From Streptomyces achromogenes (GTDB taxonomy: Bacteria > Actinomycetota > Actinomycetes > Streptomycetales > Streptomycetaceae): 64,000 nt of DNA. The number at the start of each line of letters is the position of its first letter. Within the stretch, counting starts at the first letter, position 1. Under the pieces are notes generated by a model that searched no databases, was not told the DNA's origin, and saw only the letters and a program-made list of their open reading frames with translations. A program made the translations under genes and the position numbers. The stretch spans positions 3,100,001-3,164,000 of the forward strand of contig NZ_JAUSYH010000001.1 of assembly GCF_030816715.1 (NCBI RefSeq), written 5' to 3'. Shown piece after piece: positions 44,985 to 54,087 of this stretch.

Positions 44985-45120
44985 GTCGTATCCACCTGCT
45001 CGTCTTACGACGGCGCCGGGCCGTCTCACGTGTACTGCCGGGGGCAACGGGGACTCCCCTGCCCTCGTACTCATGGACCCTAACGCGCGGGTCCCTTCGG
45101 GGAATCCCGGAGAGCTGGGT

Positions 45121-45134
45121 GTTCGCCGGGGGCG
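45121..45134. promoter_or_regulatory. ClgR-like box upstream of clpP1
   Basis: GTTCGCCGGGGGCG resembles the ClgR operator as I recall it (GTTCGC then GCG a few bases on), although the spacer is about one base short. It is 137 bases before the clpP1 start and beyond the tig terminator, a plausible site for promoter activation. Confidence 0.35.
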
Positions 45135-45227
45135 TAGCCCGGGGGCTCGGGCGACGGGAGGGACCGGTCGTGTTCCGGCCACGGGCGGGCGTCGGCCGCT
45201 CACGCGCTTCCGCGTCCCCGGGGAGGA

Positions 45228-45263
45228 CGACGGGCCCCGGGACAGAAGTCCCGGGGCCCGTCG
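45228..45263 (-). terminator. tig terminator
   Basis: Perfect 15-bp stem CGACGGGCCCCGGGA with a 6-base loop, 27 bases after the tig stop. Confidence 0.85.
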
Positions 45264-45289
45264 CACCTGCTTCAGGAACTGCGCGAGGC

Positions 45290-46678
45290 TCAGGCCTCGG
45301 GCTTCTCCTCGGTCTCGGCAGCGGCCTCGGCGGCCTCCGCCGTCCCCGGGGCGTCCTCGGCCTCGTCGTCGTCCAGGTCGATGACCTCGCCGTTGGTGTC
45401 CTTCACCGTGGCGGACTCGACGACCGTGGCCAGCGCCTTGCCGCGGGCGACCTCGCCGACCAGGAGCGGAACCTGGCCGCCCTCGACGACCGCCTGGGCG
45501 AACTGGTCGGGGGACATGCCGGAGGAGGCGGCACGGCGCATGAGGTGCTCGGTGAGCTCCTCCTGGTTGACGTTCAGCTTCTCGCGCTTGACGAGCTCGT
45601 CGAGCACGAACTGGGTCTTGATGCCCTTGACCGCGGCCTCGCGGGTCTCGGTCTCGAACTCCTCGGCGGTCTTGCCCTGGATCTCCAGGTACTTGTCGAG
45701 GTCGAGGCCCATCTGGCCGAGCTGGTGGTGCTCCAGGTTGTGCTTGCGGGTGTTGACCTCGTCCTCGAGCAGCTTCTCGGGGACGGGCACCTCGACGAGC
45801 TCCAGCAGCTTCTCGAGGACGCGCTCCTGGGCCTGCGTGGCCTGGTCGTACTGCTTCATGTTCTCGAGGCGCTTGCGGCTGTCCGCCTTGAGCTCGTCGA
45901 GGGTGTCGAACTCGGAGGCGAGCTGCGCGAACTCGTCGTCCAGCTCGGGGAGCTCGCGGGCGGCGACCTGGGTGACCTTGACGGTGACCTCGGCCTCCTT
46001 GCCGGCCGCCGAGCCGCCCTTCAGCTCGGAGGTGAAGGTGGTCTCGCCACCGGCCTCCAGGCCCTTGACGGCCTCGTCGATGCCTTCCAGCAGCTCGCCC
46101 GAGCCGATGGTGTAGGAGACGCCGCTGGCGACGCCGTCCTCGAGGACCTCGCCGTCGACCTTGGCCTCCAGGTCGACGGTCACGACGTCGCCGTCCTCGG
46201 CGGCACGCTCGACCGGGGAGGTCGAGGCGAAGCGCTCGCGGAGCTGCTCGACCGACTTGTCGATGTCCTCGTCCGTCACCTCGACGGCGTCGACCTCGAC
46301 CTCGATGGAGGAGAAGTCCTCGGGGAGCTCGAGGGCGGGACGGACGTCGACCTCGGCGGTGAAGTTCAGCGTCTCGCCGTCCTTCAGCTCCGTGATGTCG
46401 ACCTCGGGCTGGCCGAGGACGTCGATCTCCGCCTCGTTGACCGCCTCGGTGTAGAACTTCGGAAGCGCGTCGTTGACGGCCTCCTCCAGCACGGCGCCAC
46501 GGCCGAAGCGCTGGTCGATGACCCGGGCGGGAATCTTGCCCTTGCGGAAGCCCTTCACCGTGACCTGCTGGTTGATCTTCTTGTACGCCGCGTCGAGGCT
46601 GTCCTTGAGCTCCTCGAAGGGCACCTCGATGCTGAGCCGAACCCGAGTCGGGTTCAGGGTCTCCACGGCGCTCTTCAC
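45290..46678 (-). CDS. tig: Trigger factor
   Basis: 462 residues. Ribosome-binding N-domain with the docking signature [17 protein letters not shown] (~44-60), FKBP-type peptidyl-prolyl isomerase domain (~150-245, [17 protein letters not shown]) and the helical C-domain chaperone arms. The tail is acidic and Ala/Glu-rich ([20 protein letters not shown]). It folds nascent chains at the exit tunnel. The start is GTG at 46678 with AAGGAG eight bases ahead; the longer frame to 46828 is not homologous. Confidence 0.97.
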   Translation of the reverse strand: MKSAVETLNPTRVRLSIEVPFEELKDSLDAAYKKINQQVTVKGFRKGKIPARVIDQRFGRGAVLEEAVNDALPKFYTEAVNEAEIDVLGQPEVDITELKDGETLNFTAEVDVRPALELPEDFSSIEVEVDAVEVTDEDIDKSVEQLRERFASTSPVERAAEDGDVVTVDLEAKVDGEVLEDGVASGVSYTIGSGELLEGIDEAVKGLEAGGETTFTSELKGGSAAGKEAEVTVKVTQVAARELPELDDEFAQLASEFDTLDELKADSRKRLENMKQYDQATQAQERVLEKLLELVEVPVPEKLLEDEVNTRKHNLEHHQLGQMGLDLDKYLEIQGKTAEEFETETREAAVKGIKTQFVLDELVKREKLNVNQEELTEHLMRRAASSGMSPDQFAQAVVEGGQVPLLVGEVARGKALATVVESATVKDTNGEVIDLDDDEAEDAPGTAEAAEAAAETEEKPEA

Positions 46679-46876
46679 GGTTCGGTCTCCTTGGGGGCTG
46701 ACATCTTGGTTTCCGCCGGAGCCAGACCGGCTCCCGCAAATTCGCCGCCCGGAGGACTTCAGGAAGAGACACACGGGCGTGCAGCTTGCATAGTAACGGC
46801 AGCAGGGACACGCCCCAAAGGCGATCAAGCGACGTGGCCGCGGAGAGGCCGGTGACGCGGGTGAGAACCGCGGTAC

Positions 46877-46953
46877 TGGTCGGGGTGGCGGGATTTGAAC
46901 CCACGGCCTTCCGCTCCCAAAGCGGACGCGCTACCAAGCTGCGCCACACCCCG
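46877..46953 (-). tRNA. tRNA-Pro (anticodon TGG)
   Basis: Full cloverleaf on the minus strand: acceptor CGGGGTG/CACCCCG, D-arm GCGCAGCTTGGTAGCGC, anticodon stem TCCGC/GCGGA with loop TTTGGGA (anticodon TGG), T-arm GTGGGTTCAAATCCCGC. Discriminator A is followed by an encoded CCA. Confidence 0.95.
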
Positions 46954-47120
46954 TCTGGTGCGACACGTAGGGTACATGCCCGCAGGCCGCCTGACCGCCG
47001 CATTTGCCGAGCGCCGGGGTGGCCCGCGAGGGGGGCGCGGAAAGGCGGTGTGCGACAGGGGGCGCCGACCCGCTACGATGCCTGCAGTGCCGCGGTCGGC
47101 TGACCTGCGGCGCGTCGTGT

Positions 47121-47191
47121 GCGGGCGTAGCTCAATGGTAGAGCACTAGTCTTCCAAACTAGCTACGCGGGTTCGATTCCCGTCGCCCGCT
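47121..47191 (+). tRNA. tRNA-Gly (anticodon TCC)
   Basis: Cloverleaf GCGGGCG/CGCCCGC with D-arm GCTCAATGGTAGAGC, anticodon arm CTAGTCTTCCAAACTAG (TCC) and T-arm GCGGGTTCGATTCCCGT. CCA is not encoded. Confidence 0.96.
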
Positions 47192-47199
47192 CTGTACGA

Positions 47200-47243
47200 C
47201 GAAGGCCCGGGTGAGAGGACGGTTTCCTCTCCCCGGGCCTTCG
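47200..47243. terminator. Terminator after tRNA-Gly and the small membrane-protein gene
   Basis: CGAAGGCCCGGG pairs with CCCGGGCCTTCG, and the stem continues with GAGAGGA/TCCTCTC. It can serve the plus-strand tRNA and the minus-strand 64-codon gene. Confidence 0.8.
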
Positions 47244-47290
47244 GCGTTCCTGGAGGCTCTTCCCCGCCCTTCGCACCCCGGTCGCCGGAC

Positions 47291-47485
47291 TCAGAAGCTG
47301 ATCGAGTTGATCGTGTCGGCGAGGGAGTCGAGGAAGCGGTTGATCGACGGGGCCATGCCGGTCGAGGCGAGGAAGAAGCCGAACAGGATGGCGACGATCG
47401 CCGGGCCCGCCTTGATCGACCCGCCCCGGATCAGCACCACCAGGATGATCGCCAACAGCAGCACCACTGACAGTGAGATGGCCAC
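47291..47485 (-). CDS. Small hydrophobic membrane protein (64 residues)
   Basis: Two predicted transmembrane helices, ISLSVVLLLAIILVVLI and AGPAIVAILFGFFLASTGM, joined by RGGSIK and followed by a short amphipathic end (SINRFLDSLADTINSISF). The start is GTG at 47485; an in-frame stop three codons upstream rules out a longer form. GAGGG lies 14 bases before it. Similar short proteins are frequent in Streptomyces, with unknown function. Confidence 0.6.
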   Translation of the reverse strand: MAISLSVVLLLAIILVVLIRGGSIKAGPAIVAILFGFFLASTGMAPSINRFLDSLADTINSISF

Positions 47486-47884
47486 AACTGATCACACACC
47501 CTCGGTCGGTCCGCACTCCCGAGACCATCGTGCCACCAACCCGGCCCACCTATGCGGACCGTGACGCATCATCGCGCGGCCCGGTCGGCCGCCGACGCGC
47601 CGCGGGTTATTCGGATCACACGCCGGTTCGCGTGTCGGCAGCGGGAATTGGGGAACTCCGTTTCCGTGTCCACACAATGCCTGCGCAGTTATTTCGAATT
47701 ACGGCCCCGGGTGCGACACCTTGCGTCAACTACCGGCTCACAACCGGCGTTATGCACCTTTTAGTCGGGATGAAGTGTGACATCACGGACGGTTCCGTGG
47801 CCCCTCCCGTCCCGCCCGCCGCCCCACCGAAGAGCAATAGAGAGGAATGACCAGGGGCGTTTTACGAATAGCCGCGCACGACGC
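47486..47884. other. Gene-poor, relatively AT-rich intergenic region
   Basis: About 400 bases between the small membrane protein and the next acyltransferase. Base composition is lower in GC than the neighbourhood (for example 47650-47780). No coding frame is convincing. TTTACG at 47870-47875 with an 18-base spacer to TAGGGT at 47885-47890 could be the promoter of the gene that follows. Confidence 0.5.
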
Positions 47885-47897
47885 TAGGGTGCCTCAA

Positions 47898-49130
47898 ATG
47901 TTCCACGCCGCCTCGTCTCTCGTTCCGAGCACGCGCTCTTCCCCGAACCAGAACGACCAGGACGACCAGCACGGTCACGACGATCGGCGCAACCGGTCCC
48001 GGGACAGATCCGCCGAGCGTGCGGCCCCACGGCCCGCCGCGCAGCGGGACGCGTTCTTCGACAACGCCAAGTACCTGGCGATCGTGCTGGTGGCCGTGGG
48101 GCACTCCTGGGAGCCGCTCAAGGGCGACAGCCGGGTGCTGCAGGCGGCGTACATGTTCGTGTACTCGTTCCACATGCCGGCGTTCATCGTCATCTCCGGC
48201 TTCTTCTCCCGGAGTTTCGACGGCAGCCCGGCCCGGCTCAAGCGCCTGATCACGGGCGTCGCCGTGCCGTACGTCGTCTTCGAGACCGCCTATCCCGTCT
48301 TCCGGCGCTACGTCGACCACAACCCCGCCCAGGAGATCAGCCTTCTCGACCCCTGGTACCTCACCTGGTTCCTGTGCGCGCTGTTCGTCTGGCGGCTCAC
48401 CACGCCGGTCTGGAAGCTCGTCCGGCATCCGCTGCCGGTGGCGCTGGGCCTCGCCATGCTGGCGACCGTCACCCCCGCCATCGGCGACGACCTGGACCTC
48501 CAGCGGGTCCTGCAGTTCCTGCCCTTCTTCGTGCTGGGCCTGTGCCTGCGGCCCGAGCACTTCCGGCTGGTGCGCCGGCGCACGGTGCGGATCGCGGCCG
48601 TGCCGGTGTTCGCGCTGGCGCTCGCCTTCGCCTACTGGGCGGTGCCGCGGATGAACGTCTCCTGGCTCTACCACCGCGACTCCGCGCAGGAGCTGGGCGC
48701 CCCCTGGTGGGCGGGGCCCGTCATGCAGCTCGCCCTGTTCGGCTGCTCACTGGTGCTGACGGCCTGCTTCTTCTCCTGGGTGCCGGGCCGCACGATGTGG
48801 TTCACGGTCCTCGGCGCGGGCACGCTGTACGGCTATCTGCTGCACGGCTTCCTCATCAAGACCGCCGACTACCGCGGCTGGTTCGAGCACCCCGCGCTGC
48901 ACCGGCCGCTCGGGGAGATCGCCGTCAGCGTCGCCGTGGCCGTGGCCGTCACCCTGTTGTGCACCCCGCCGGTACGACGCGTCTTCCGGTTCGTGATGGA
49001 GCCGAAGATGGAGTGGGTCTTCAAGCGGGACGCCGCCCAGCTCGCCCGCGAGCGCGAGAAGGGCGCCCGGCCCGAGGAGAGCGGGAGGCGCGGGACGGAC
49101 GAGAAGGTCGCGGGCGGGGTCGGGGCCTGA
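47898..49130 (+). CDS. Acyltransferase 3 / fucose-4-O-acetylase-type membrane protein
   Basis: 410 residues. A ~50-residue polar Asp/Arg/His-rich head precedes the membrane domain, which begins RDAFFDNAKYLAIVLVAVGHSWEPL (family Asp and His) and continues with YSFHMPAFIVISGFFSRSF; about ten helices in all. The C-terminus is a charged cytoplasmic tail. It resembles surface-glycan O-acetylases. Two starts are possible. ATG 47847 has a Shine-Dalgarno that is too close. ATG 47898 has TAGGGT seven bases before it and fits a leaderless message; the latter is given. Confidence 0.8.
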   Translation: MFHAASSLVPSTRSSPNQNDQDDQHGHDDRRNRSRDRSAERAAPRPAAQRDAFFDNAKYLAIVLVAVGHSWEPLKGDSRVLQAAYMFVYSFHMPAFIVISGFFSRSFDGSPARLKRLITGVAVPYVVFETAYPVFRRYVDHNPAQEISLLDPWYLTWFLCALFVWRLTTPVWKLVRHPLPVALGLAMLATVTPAIGDDLDLQRVLQFLPFFVLGLCLRPEHFRLVRRRTVRIAAVPVFALALAFAYWAVPRMNVSWLYHRDSAQELGAPWWAGPVMQLALFGCSLVLTACFFSWVPGRTMWFTVLGAGTLYGYLLHGFLIKTADYRGWFEHPALHRPLGEIAVSVAVAVAVTLLCTPPVRRVFRFVMEPKMEWVFKRDAAQLAREREKGARPEESGRRGTDEKVAGGVGA

Positions 49131-49206
49131 ACACCCGTACCGCCGGGGGCTCCTGCCCGTGGCCCGTGGGACTCCACCGAGGGATTCCTGCCCGAGGAGA
49201 CTCCGG

Positions 49207-49254
49207 CCCCAGGGGGCTGTGACCCCAGGGGACTGCGGCCCCAGGGGACTGCGG
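49207..49254. repeat. Three tandem copies of a 16-base unit
   Basis: Consensus CCCCAGGGGACTGCGG; copies 2 and 3 are identical and copy 1 has three or four changes. The unit contains the palindrome CCCCAGGGG/CCCCTGGGG-like core. It lies between convergent genes, where a terminator would be expected. Confidence 0.75.
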
Positions 49255-49277
49255 CCCGACGGCTCGGACCCGGCGGC

Positions 49278-49754
49278 TCATCCCCGGGTGATGTTCCGGG
49301 GAGGTCGTTCGGCCGGTGCGGCGAGGCCGAGGAGTGCGCGCATGCGCGCGTACTTCTCCGTCAGCCGTGCGCGGGTGGGCGCGTCCAGGACCGCCAGCCG
49401 AGCGGGGTCCGCGTTGTGGGCCAGGTCCGCCTCCTTCACCAGCAGGGCGCCCGGCGTGGCCAGGACACGGGCCGCGTACGCCTCGGGCGTCTCCCCCGCC
49501 CGCTTGGTCACGGCGAGGACGACGGCCTTCGTTCGGTCGCTCAGCGCGGCCGCCGCCAGCCAGGCCTCGGTGAGGGCGTCGTCCTCGACGGCGTCGTGCA
49601 GCCAGGCGGCCGCGATCTGCTCGTCGTCGCCGCCCCGCGCGCGTACCCCCTCCGCGACCGCCCGGAGGTGTTCCGCGTAGGGACGGCCCGCCTTGTCGGT
49701 CTGCCCCTCGTGGGCGGCGCGGGCGAGGGCCTCGACCTCGGACAGGGTCAGCAA
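49278..49754 (-). CDS. Small HD-domain phosphohydrolase (RelA/SpoT HD-like)
   Basis: 158 residues. Signature ARAAHEGQTDKAGRPYAEHLRAVA supplies the first histidines, AAWLHDAVEDDA the HD pair and VKEADLAHNAD the last Asp, as in small Mesh1/SpoT-type hydrolases. It lacks a synthetase or ACT domain. A ppGpp- or nucleotide-hydrolase role is inferred from the fold. The start is a rare TTG at 49754, supported by GAGGGG six bases upstream. Confidence 0.8.
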   Translation of the reverse strand: MLTLSEVEALARAAHEGQTDKAGRPYAEHLRAVAEGVRARGGDDEQIAAAWLHDAVEDDALTEAWLAAAALSDRTKAVVLAVTKRAGETPEAYAARVLATPGALLVKEADLAHNADPARLAVLDAPTRARLTEKYARMRALLGLAAPAERPPRNITRG

Positions 49755-49803
49755 AACGGTCCCCTCTCGTCGGGGGAGCTCACGGTTCGGGTGAGCTCAC
49801 GGT

Positions 49804-50988
49804 TCAGGACAGCGCCGCCGACTGGGTCGTCGGGCCCTCGTGGCAGATCAGCAGCAGAGCACGGTCGTCGTTGACGTCCTTCGCGACGGCCTCGATCAGG
49901 TGCCAGGCGGCGCCCTGGAAACCGCCGGCGACATAGCGGTCGGCCGCGCCGGTGAGGCGGTCGATGCCCTCGACGATGTCCCGGTCGGAGGTCTCCACCA
50001 GGCCGTCGGTGAAGAGCATCAGGACGTCACCGGGGCGCAGCGAGCCCTTCACCGGGTCGAACTGGGCGCCGTCGTACACGCCGAGGAGGGGACCCTCGGC
50101 GGCCTTCTCCTCCCAGCGGCCGCTGCCCGCGCTGAGCTGGAGGCCCGGCGGGTGACCGGCCGAGTAGAGCTCGTAGTCGCCGGAGTCGAGGTCGAGGACG
50201 AGGTGGATGGAGGTCGCGAAGCCCTCGTCCCAGTCCTGGCGCAGCAGATAGCCGTTGGCGGCCGGGAGGAAGGCGTGCGGGGGCAGCGAGCCGAGCAGGC
50301 CGCCGAAGGCGCCCGACAGCAGCAGCGCGCGCGAACCGGCGTCCATGCCCTTGCCGGAGACGTCGGTGAGGACGACCTCCAGCGTGCGGCCGCCGTTGGT
50401 GCGGGCCGCGACGACGAAGTCCCCGGAGAACGACTGGCCGCCCGCGGGCCGCAGCGCCATCTCGTGGTGCCAGCCCGGCGGCAGACTCGGCAGCTTGCTC
50501 TGCACGCGGATGCGTTCGCGCAGGTCGAAGAGCATCGTGCCGCCGCGCCGCCAGGGGACGCCGACCCGGCTGCGGAACTGGGCGATGAGCAGCCCGAAGA
50601 AACCGCATGCGGCGACCACGAGCACCACGCCGGGCGTGACCCGGGAGGGGCCCTCCGTGTACGGGCCCAACCGCACCGACTCCACGATGAGGGCCGTCGC
50701 GGCCGCCGCGTACAGCCCGAGCAGACTCGACGGGCGCAGCACCAGGCCGCCGGTGACGATCGGCAGGACGAGGGCGGCCGGGGAGCACCACACCGAGTTG
50801 GCGAGCGTCGTGGCGGCGATCAGCGGGACGGTGAGCAGCAGGAAGGCGAGCGCGATCCAGTCCGAGCCGTCACCGCGGAAGTAGTCGACGGCGCTTCGGC
50901 GCACGCCGGTGCGGACCCGGTGCATCAAGTGCTTCAACCGGGCCGTCGACGTCTCGGCTTCCGCGCGCCGCTGTCGTCCTGCTGCCAT
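49804..50988 (-). CDS. PP2C/SpoIIE-type phosphatase with N-terminal membrane domain
   Basis: 394 residues. Four hydrophobic helices (~40-145) anchor it; the SpoIIE domain follows with SGDFVVAAR, LTDVSGKGMDAGSRA, FTDGLVETSD and a final DDRALLLI, covering the metal-binding aspartates. Proteins of this kind dephosphorylate anti-anti-sigma factors. There is no Shine-Dalgarno; TAGGGT lies nine bases before ATG 50988, so the leader is very short or absent. Divergent from the GNAT gene. Confidence 0.9.
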   Translation of the reverse strand: MAAGRQRRAEAETSTARLKHLMHRVRTGVRRSAVDYFRGDGSDWIALAFLLLTVPLIAATTLANSVWCSPAALVLPIVTGGLVLRPSSLLGLYAAAATALIVESVRLGPYTEGPSRVTPGVVLVVAACGFFGLLIAQFRSRVGVPWRRGGTMLFDLRERIRVQSKLPSLPPGWHHEMALRPAGGQSFSGDFVVAARTNGGRTLEVVLTDVSGKGMDAGSRALLLSGAFGGLLGSLPPHAFLPAANGYLLRQDWDEGFATSIHLVLDLDSGDYELYSAGHPPGLQLSAGSGRWEEKAAEGPLLGVYDGAQFDPVKGSLRPGDVLMLFTDGLVETSDRDIVEGIDRLTGAADRYVAGGFQGAAWHLIEAVAKDVNDDRALLLICHEGPTTQSAALS

Positions 50989-51150
50989 TAGTTCGGGACC
51001 CTATCCATCCAACCCGCCGCTTGGCACGGGAGGTCCCACTTGTCCCCCCTCCGAGGTTCGACTTCACAGTGAACGCCACGGAAAGCGCTCGCGCCGCAAG
51101 AGGGCGAAATTCCCTGGCCCGACCCCCGTCGGCCTGCTACGCATGAGCCC

Positions 51151-52419
51151 ATGACGAGTGAGGCGGGTCACGGCGGGACGGCGCGGGCGGCGACGACCGA
51201 CATGCGGGTGCTGCGGGAGGAGGAGTGGGACACCTGGTACGACACTCTGGTGCGCGCCTTCGGCGGGGTCCCCGAGTCGGTCGAGGAGCGGGAGCTTTAC
51301 CGGTCGCTCACCCCGTACGACCGCTGCCTCGGCGTGTGGGACGGCGACATGTGCGTGGCGACGGCGGGGGCGTACGACTTCCGGCTGACCGTGCCCGGCG
51401 GGGCGTCGACGCCGGCGGCGGGCGTGACGATGGTCGGGGTGAGCGCGACGCACCGGCGGCGCGGGATTCTGACCTCGATGATGCGGCGACTGCTGGACGA
51501 CACGCGCGCGGAAGGGCGGTCGCTCGCCGTTCTCACCGCCTCCGAGCCGGACATCTACGGACGGTTCGGGTATGGCGTGGCGACCTTCGGGCTGCATGCG
51601 GAGATCGACACCAGCCGGGTGCGGCTGGCCGTCCCGGACGGGACGGACGAGGTCCGGCTGCGGTACGCCGACCCCGGCGCGGAACTCGCCGTGTGCGAGG
51701 CGGTGTACGCGCGGACGGTGCCCGGCCGGCCCGGAATGCTCGCGCGGCGGCCCGGCTGGGAACGGCCGGCGCTGCTCGATCCGGAGAGCGAGCGGGGCGG
51801 GGCGTCGCCGCTGCAGTGCGTGCTCACCGAACGGGACGGCGAGGTCACCGGTTACGCCCGGTTCCGGGTGCGCCCCGAGTGGGGGCACAGCGGGCAGAAC
51901 GGGCGGGTGCTGCTCCGGGATCTGACCGCGGTCGACGCGCCGTCGCAGGCCGCGTTGTGGCGGTTCCTGTTCGGGATCGACCTCACCACCTCGCTCGAGG
52001 TGCGGGGGCGGCCGGTGGACGAGGGGTGGCAGCATCTCGTGTCCGACGTCCGGCGGTGCGAACTGCGGGTGCGGGACGCGTTGTACGTGCGGCTCGTGGA
52101 GGTCGGCACGGCGCTGGAGGCGCGGACGTACCAGGCGCCGGTGGACGTGGTGTTCGATGTCGAGGACGCCTTCTGCCCCTGGAACTCCGGGCGTTGGCGG
52201 CTCTCCGGGGACGCCAAGGGCGCGGTGTGCTCGCGGACCTCCGACGCGGCCGACCTCGCCCTGTCCGTACGGGAGTTGGGGGCGGCCTACCTCGGCGGGG
52301 TGAGCCTGGCGGCGCTGGGCGCGGCCGGACGGGTGCGGGAGGTCAGGCGGGGAGCGCTGACGGAGGCGGCGTCGGGGTTCGGGTCGGCCACGGCGCCCTG
52401 GCTGCCGCACGGTTTCTAG
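51151..52419 (+). CDS. Eis-like GNAT N-acetyltransferase
   Basis: 422 residues. Eis-type architecture: an N-terminal GNAT domain with the acetyl-CoA motif VSATHRRRGILTSMMRRLL (~96-114) and FGYGVATFG, a second GNAT-like middle domain, and a C-terminal SCP2-like domain (~305-422). Mycobacterial Eis acetylates aminoglycosides and proteins; Streptomyces relatives are mostly uncharacterised. The C-terminal residue is Phe, as in Eis, where the terminal carboxylate takes part in catalysis. No Shine-Dalgarno; TACGCA seven bases before ATG 51151 suggests a leaderless start. Confidence 0.88.
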   Translation: MTSEAGHGGTARAATTDMRVLREEEWDTWYDTLVRAFGGVPESVEERELYRSLTPYDRCLGVWDGDMCVATAGAYDFRLTVPGGASTPAAGVTMVGVSATHRRRGILTSMMRRLLDDTRAEGRSLAVLTASEPDIYGRFGYGVATFGLHAEIDTSRVRLAVPDGTDEVRLRYADPGAELAVCEAVYARTVPGRPGMLARRPGWERPALLDPESERGGASPLQCVLTERDGEVTGYARFRVRPEWGHSGQNGRVLLRDLTAVDAPSQAALWRFLFGIDLTTSLEVRGRPVDEGWQHLVSDVRRCELRVRDALYVRLVEVGTALEARTYQAPVDVVFDVEDAFCPWNSGRWRLSGDAKGAVCSRTSDAADLALSVRELGAAYLGGVSLAALGAAGRVREVRRGALTEAASGFGSATAPWLPHGF

Positions 52420-52479
52420 GGCGTTTCGAGAGTCCCGTCCGCCCTTCGGGCATGCGACGCCACTTTCGAAAGGCACTGG

Positions 52480-53286
52480 TCAGTTCTTCTGGCAGGTCGG
52501 GCACCAGAAGAGGTTGCGGGCGGCGAGGTCGGCGGTGCGGACGGCGTCGCCGCACAGATGGCAGGGCTGGTGCGCACGGCGGTAGACGTACACCTCGCCG
52601 CCGTGGTCGTCGACCCGCGGCGGGCGGCCCATCGCCTCCGGGGTGTGCTCCGGGCGGACCGTGTCGATGCGGTTGTCGCGGACGCCCTGGCGCATGAGGG
52701 CGACCAGGTCGGACCAGATCGCGTCCCATTCGGCGGGGGTGACCGTCCGGCCCGCGCGGTAGGGGTCGACGCGGTGCCGGAAGAGGACCTCGGCGCGGTA
52801 GACGTTGCCCACGCCGGCGATGATCTTCTGGTCCATGAGGAGTGCGGCGATCGTCGTACGGCTGCGGGAGACGCGGGCGTACGCGGCCTGCGGGTCGGCG
52901 TCGGCGCGCAGCGGGTCGGGGCCGAGGCGGGCGTGTACGGCCTGCTTCTCCTCGTCGCCGATGAGGGCGCAGGTCGTGGGGCCCCGCAGGTCGACGTAGG
53001 AGGCCGGGGCGGCGAGGCGGAGCCGGACGGTGTCCGTGGGCGGCGGTGCGGGGGCCGGACCGAAGGTGACCTTGCCGAAGAGGCCCAGGTGTATGTGGAT
53101 CCAGCGGTCGGCGGTGAAGCCGAGGAAGAGGTGCTTGCCGTGTGCCTCGGTGCGGGTCAGGGCGGCGTCGGCGAGGAGGGCAGCCGCCGCGGCGAACTTG
53201 CCCTGGGGGCTGCTCACTCGCAGGGGCCCGCCGGTGAAGCGGGCGTAGTCCTGCGCCAGTCGGTGGATCGTGTGGCCTTCCGGCAC
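52480..53286 (-). CDS. Fpg/Nei family DNA glycosylase
   Basis: 268 residues. The N-terminus MPEGHTIHRLA gives the catalytic Pro2/Glu3 after Met removal; the helix-two-turn-helix has DQKIIAGVGNVYRAE, and the C-terminal zinc finger is CHLCG ... CPTC. The GHTI form is the Nei2-type actinobacterial subgroup. It removes oxidised bases and cuts the abasic site. GTG at 53286 with AAGGA upstream. Confidence 0.93.
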   Translation of the reverse strand: MPEGHTIHRLAQDYARFTGGPLRVSSPQGKFAAAAALLADAALTRTEAHGKHLFLGFTADRWIHIHLGLFGKVTFGPAPAPPPTDTVRLRLAAPASYVDLRGPTTCALIGDEEKQAVHARLGPDPLRADADPQAAYARVSRSRTTIAALLMDQKIIAGVGNVYRAEVLFRHRVDPYRAGRTVTPAEWDAIWSDLVALMRQGVRDNRIDTVRPEHTPEAMGRPPRVDDHGGEVYVYRRAHQPCHLCGDAVRTADLAARNLFWCPTCQKN

Positions 53287-53328
53287 CGGTGTGTTCCTTC
53301 CCCGCCCCGGGCCGCCCGGGACCCGTCT

Positions 53329-53359
53329 CGCCCACCCGCCGGGTCCGGTCGGGTGGGCG
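53329..53359 (-). terminator. Terminator between rpiB and the glycosylase gene
   Basis: Perfect 10-bp stem CGCCCACCCG/CGGGTGGGCG with an 11-base loop, 25 bases after the rpiB stop. Confidence 0.7.
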
Positions 53360-53384
53360 GCGCCTTCCGCCTGCGGCCGGAGGG

Positions 53385-53870
53385 TTACTGCTGGGGGTGG
53401 TGGGGCGGGACGGGGGGCAGGTCGCCGGTCGTCTCGTAGTCCGCCAGCATGTCGATGCGGCGGATGTGACGCTCGTCCTGGGAGAACGGGGTGGCCAGGA
53501 AGGTCTCGACGAACTTCGTCACCTCGTCCTCGGCGTGCATGCGGGCGCCGACCGCGACGACGTTGGCGTTGTTGTGCTGGCGGCCGAGGGACGCGGTCTC
53601 CTCGCTCCAGGCCAGCGCCGCACGGACGCCCTTGACCTTGTTCGCGGCGATCTGCTCGCCGTTGCCGGAGCCGCCGATCACGATGCCGAGGGAGTCGGGG
53701 TCAGCGGCCGTCTTCTCCGCCGCGCGGAGGCAGAAGGGCGGGTAGTCGTCCTGGGCGTCGTAGATGTGGGGCCCGCAGTCGACCGGGTCGTGACCCGCCG
53801 CCTTGAGCCATTCGACGAGGTGGTTCTTGAGTTCGAAGCCGGCATGGTCCGAGCCGAGATACACGCGCAT
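53385..53870 (-). CDS. rpiB: Ribose-5-phosphate isomerase B
   Basis: 161 residues. LacA/RpiB fold: YLGSDHAGFELK at the start, GGSGNGEQIAANKVKGVRAAL as the phosphate and catalytic loop, HNNANVVAVGAR. The catalytic Cys of Escherichia RpiB is replaced by Glu72, as in the mycobacterial subgroup where Glu acts as the base. It interconverts ribose- and ribulose-5-phosphate, the latter also being the feedstock of CDP-ribitol. No Shine-Dalgarno; CACACT six bases before ATG 53870. Confidence 0.93.
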   Translation of the reverse strand: MRVYLGSDHAGFELKNHLVEWLKAAGHDPVDCGPHIYDAQDDYPPFCLRAAEKTAADPDSLGIVIGGSGNGEQIAANKVKGVRAALAWSEETASLGRQHNNANVVAVGARMHAEDEVTKFVETFLATPFSQDERHIRRIDMLADYETTGDLPPVPPHHPQQ

Positions 53871-54087
53871 GGGACGAGTGTGACATGGGGGCCGTGGGGT
53901 AGCAGCCCCGGGTGCCGCGTCTGGAAACGCTCAACAATGCCGTGGAAGCTCAGGAAAACCTCAAGTAACAATCTGGAATCAAAGGTTCCTGAATTCATTT
54001 GCCTCGGATTCACTGGACCGGCTCGTACGCCCCCCACCGCACGATCCCCCTGATTCCCCTCACGCGGCGCAAAGGAAAGACATCCCC

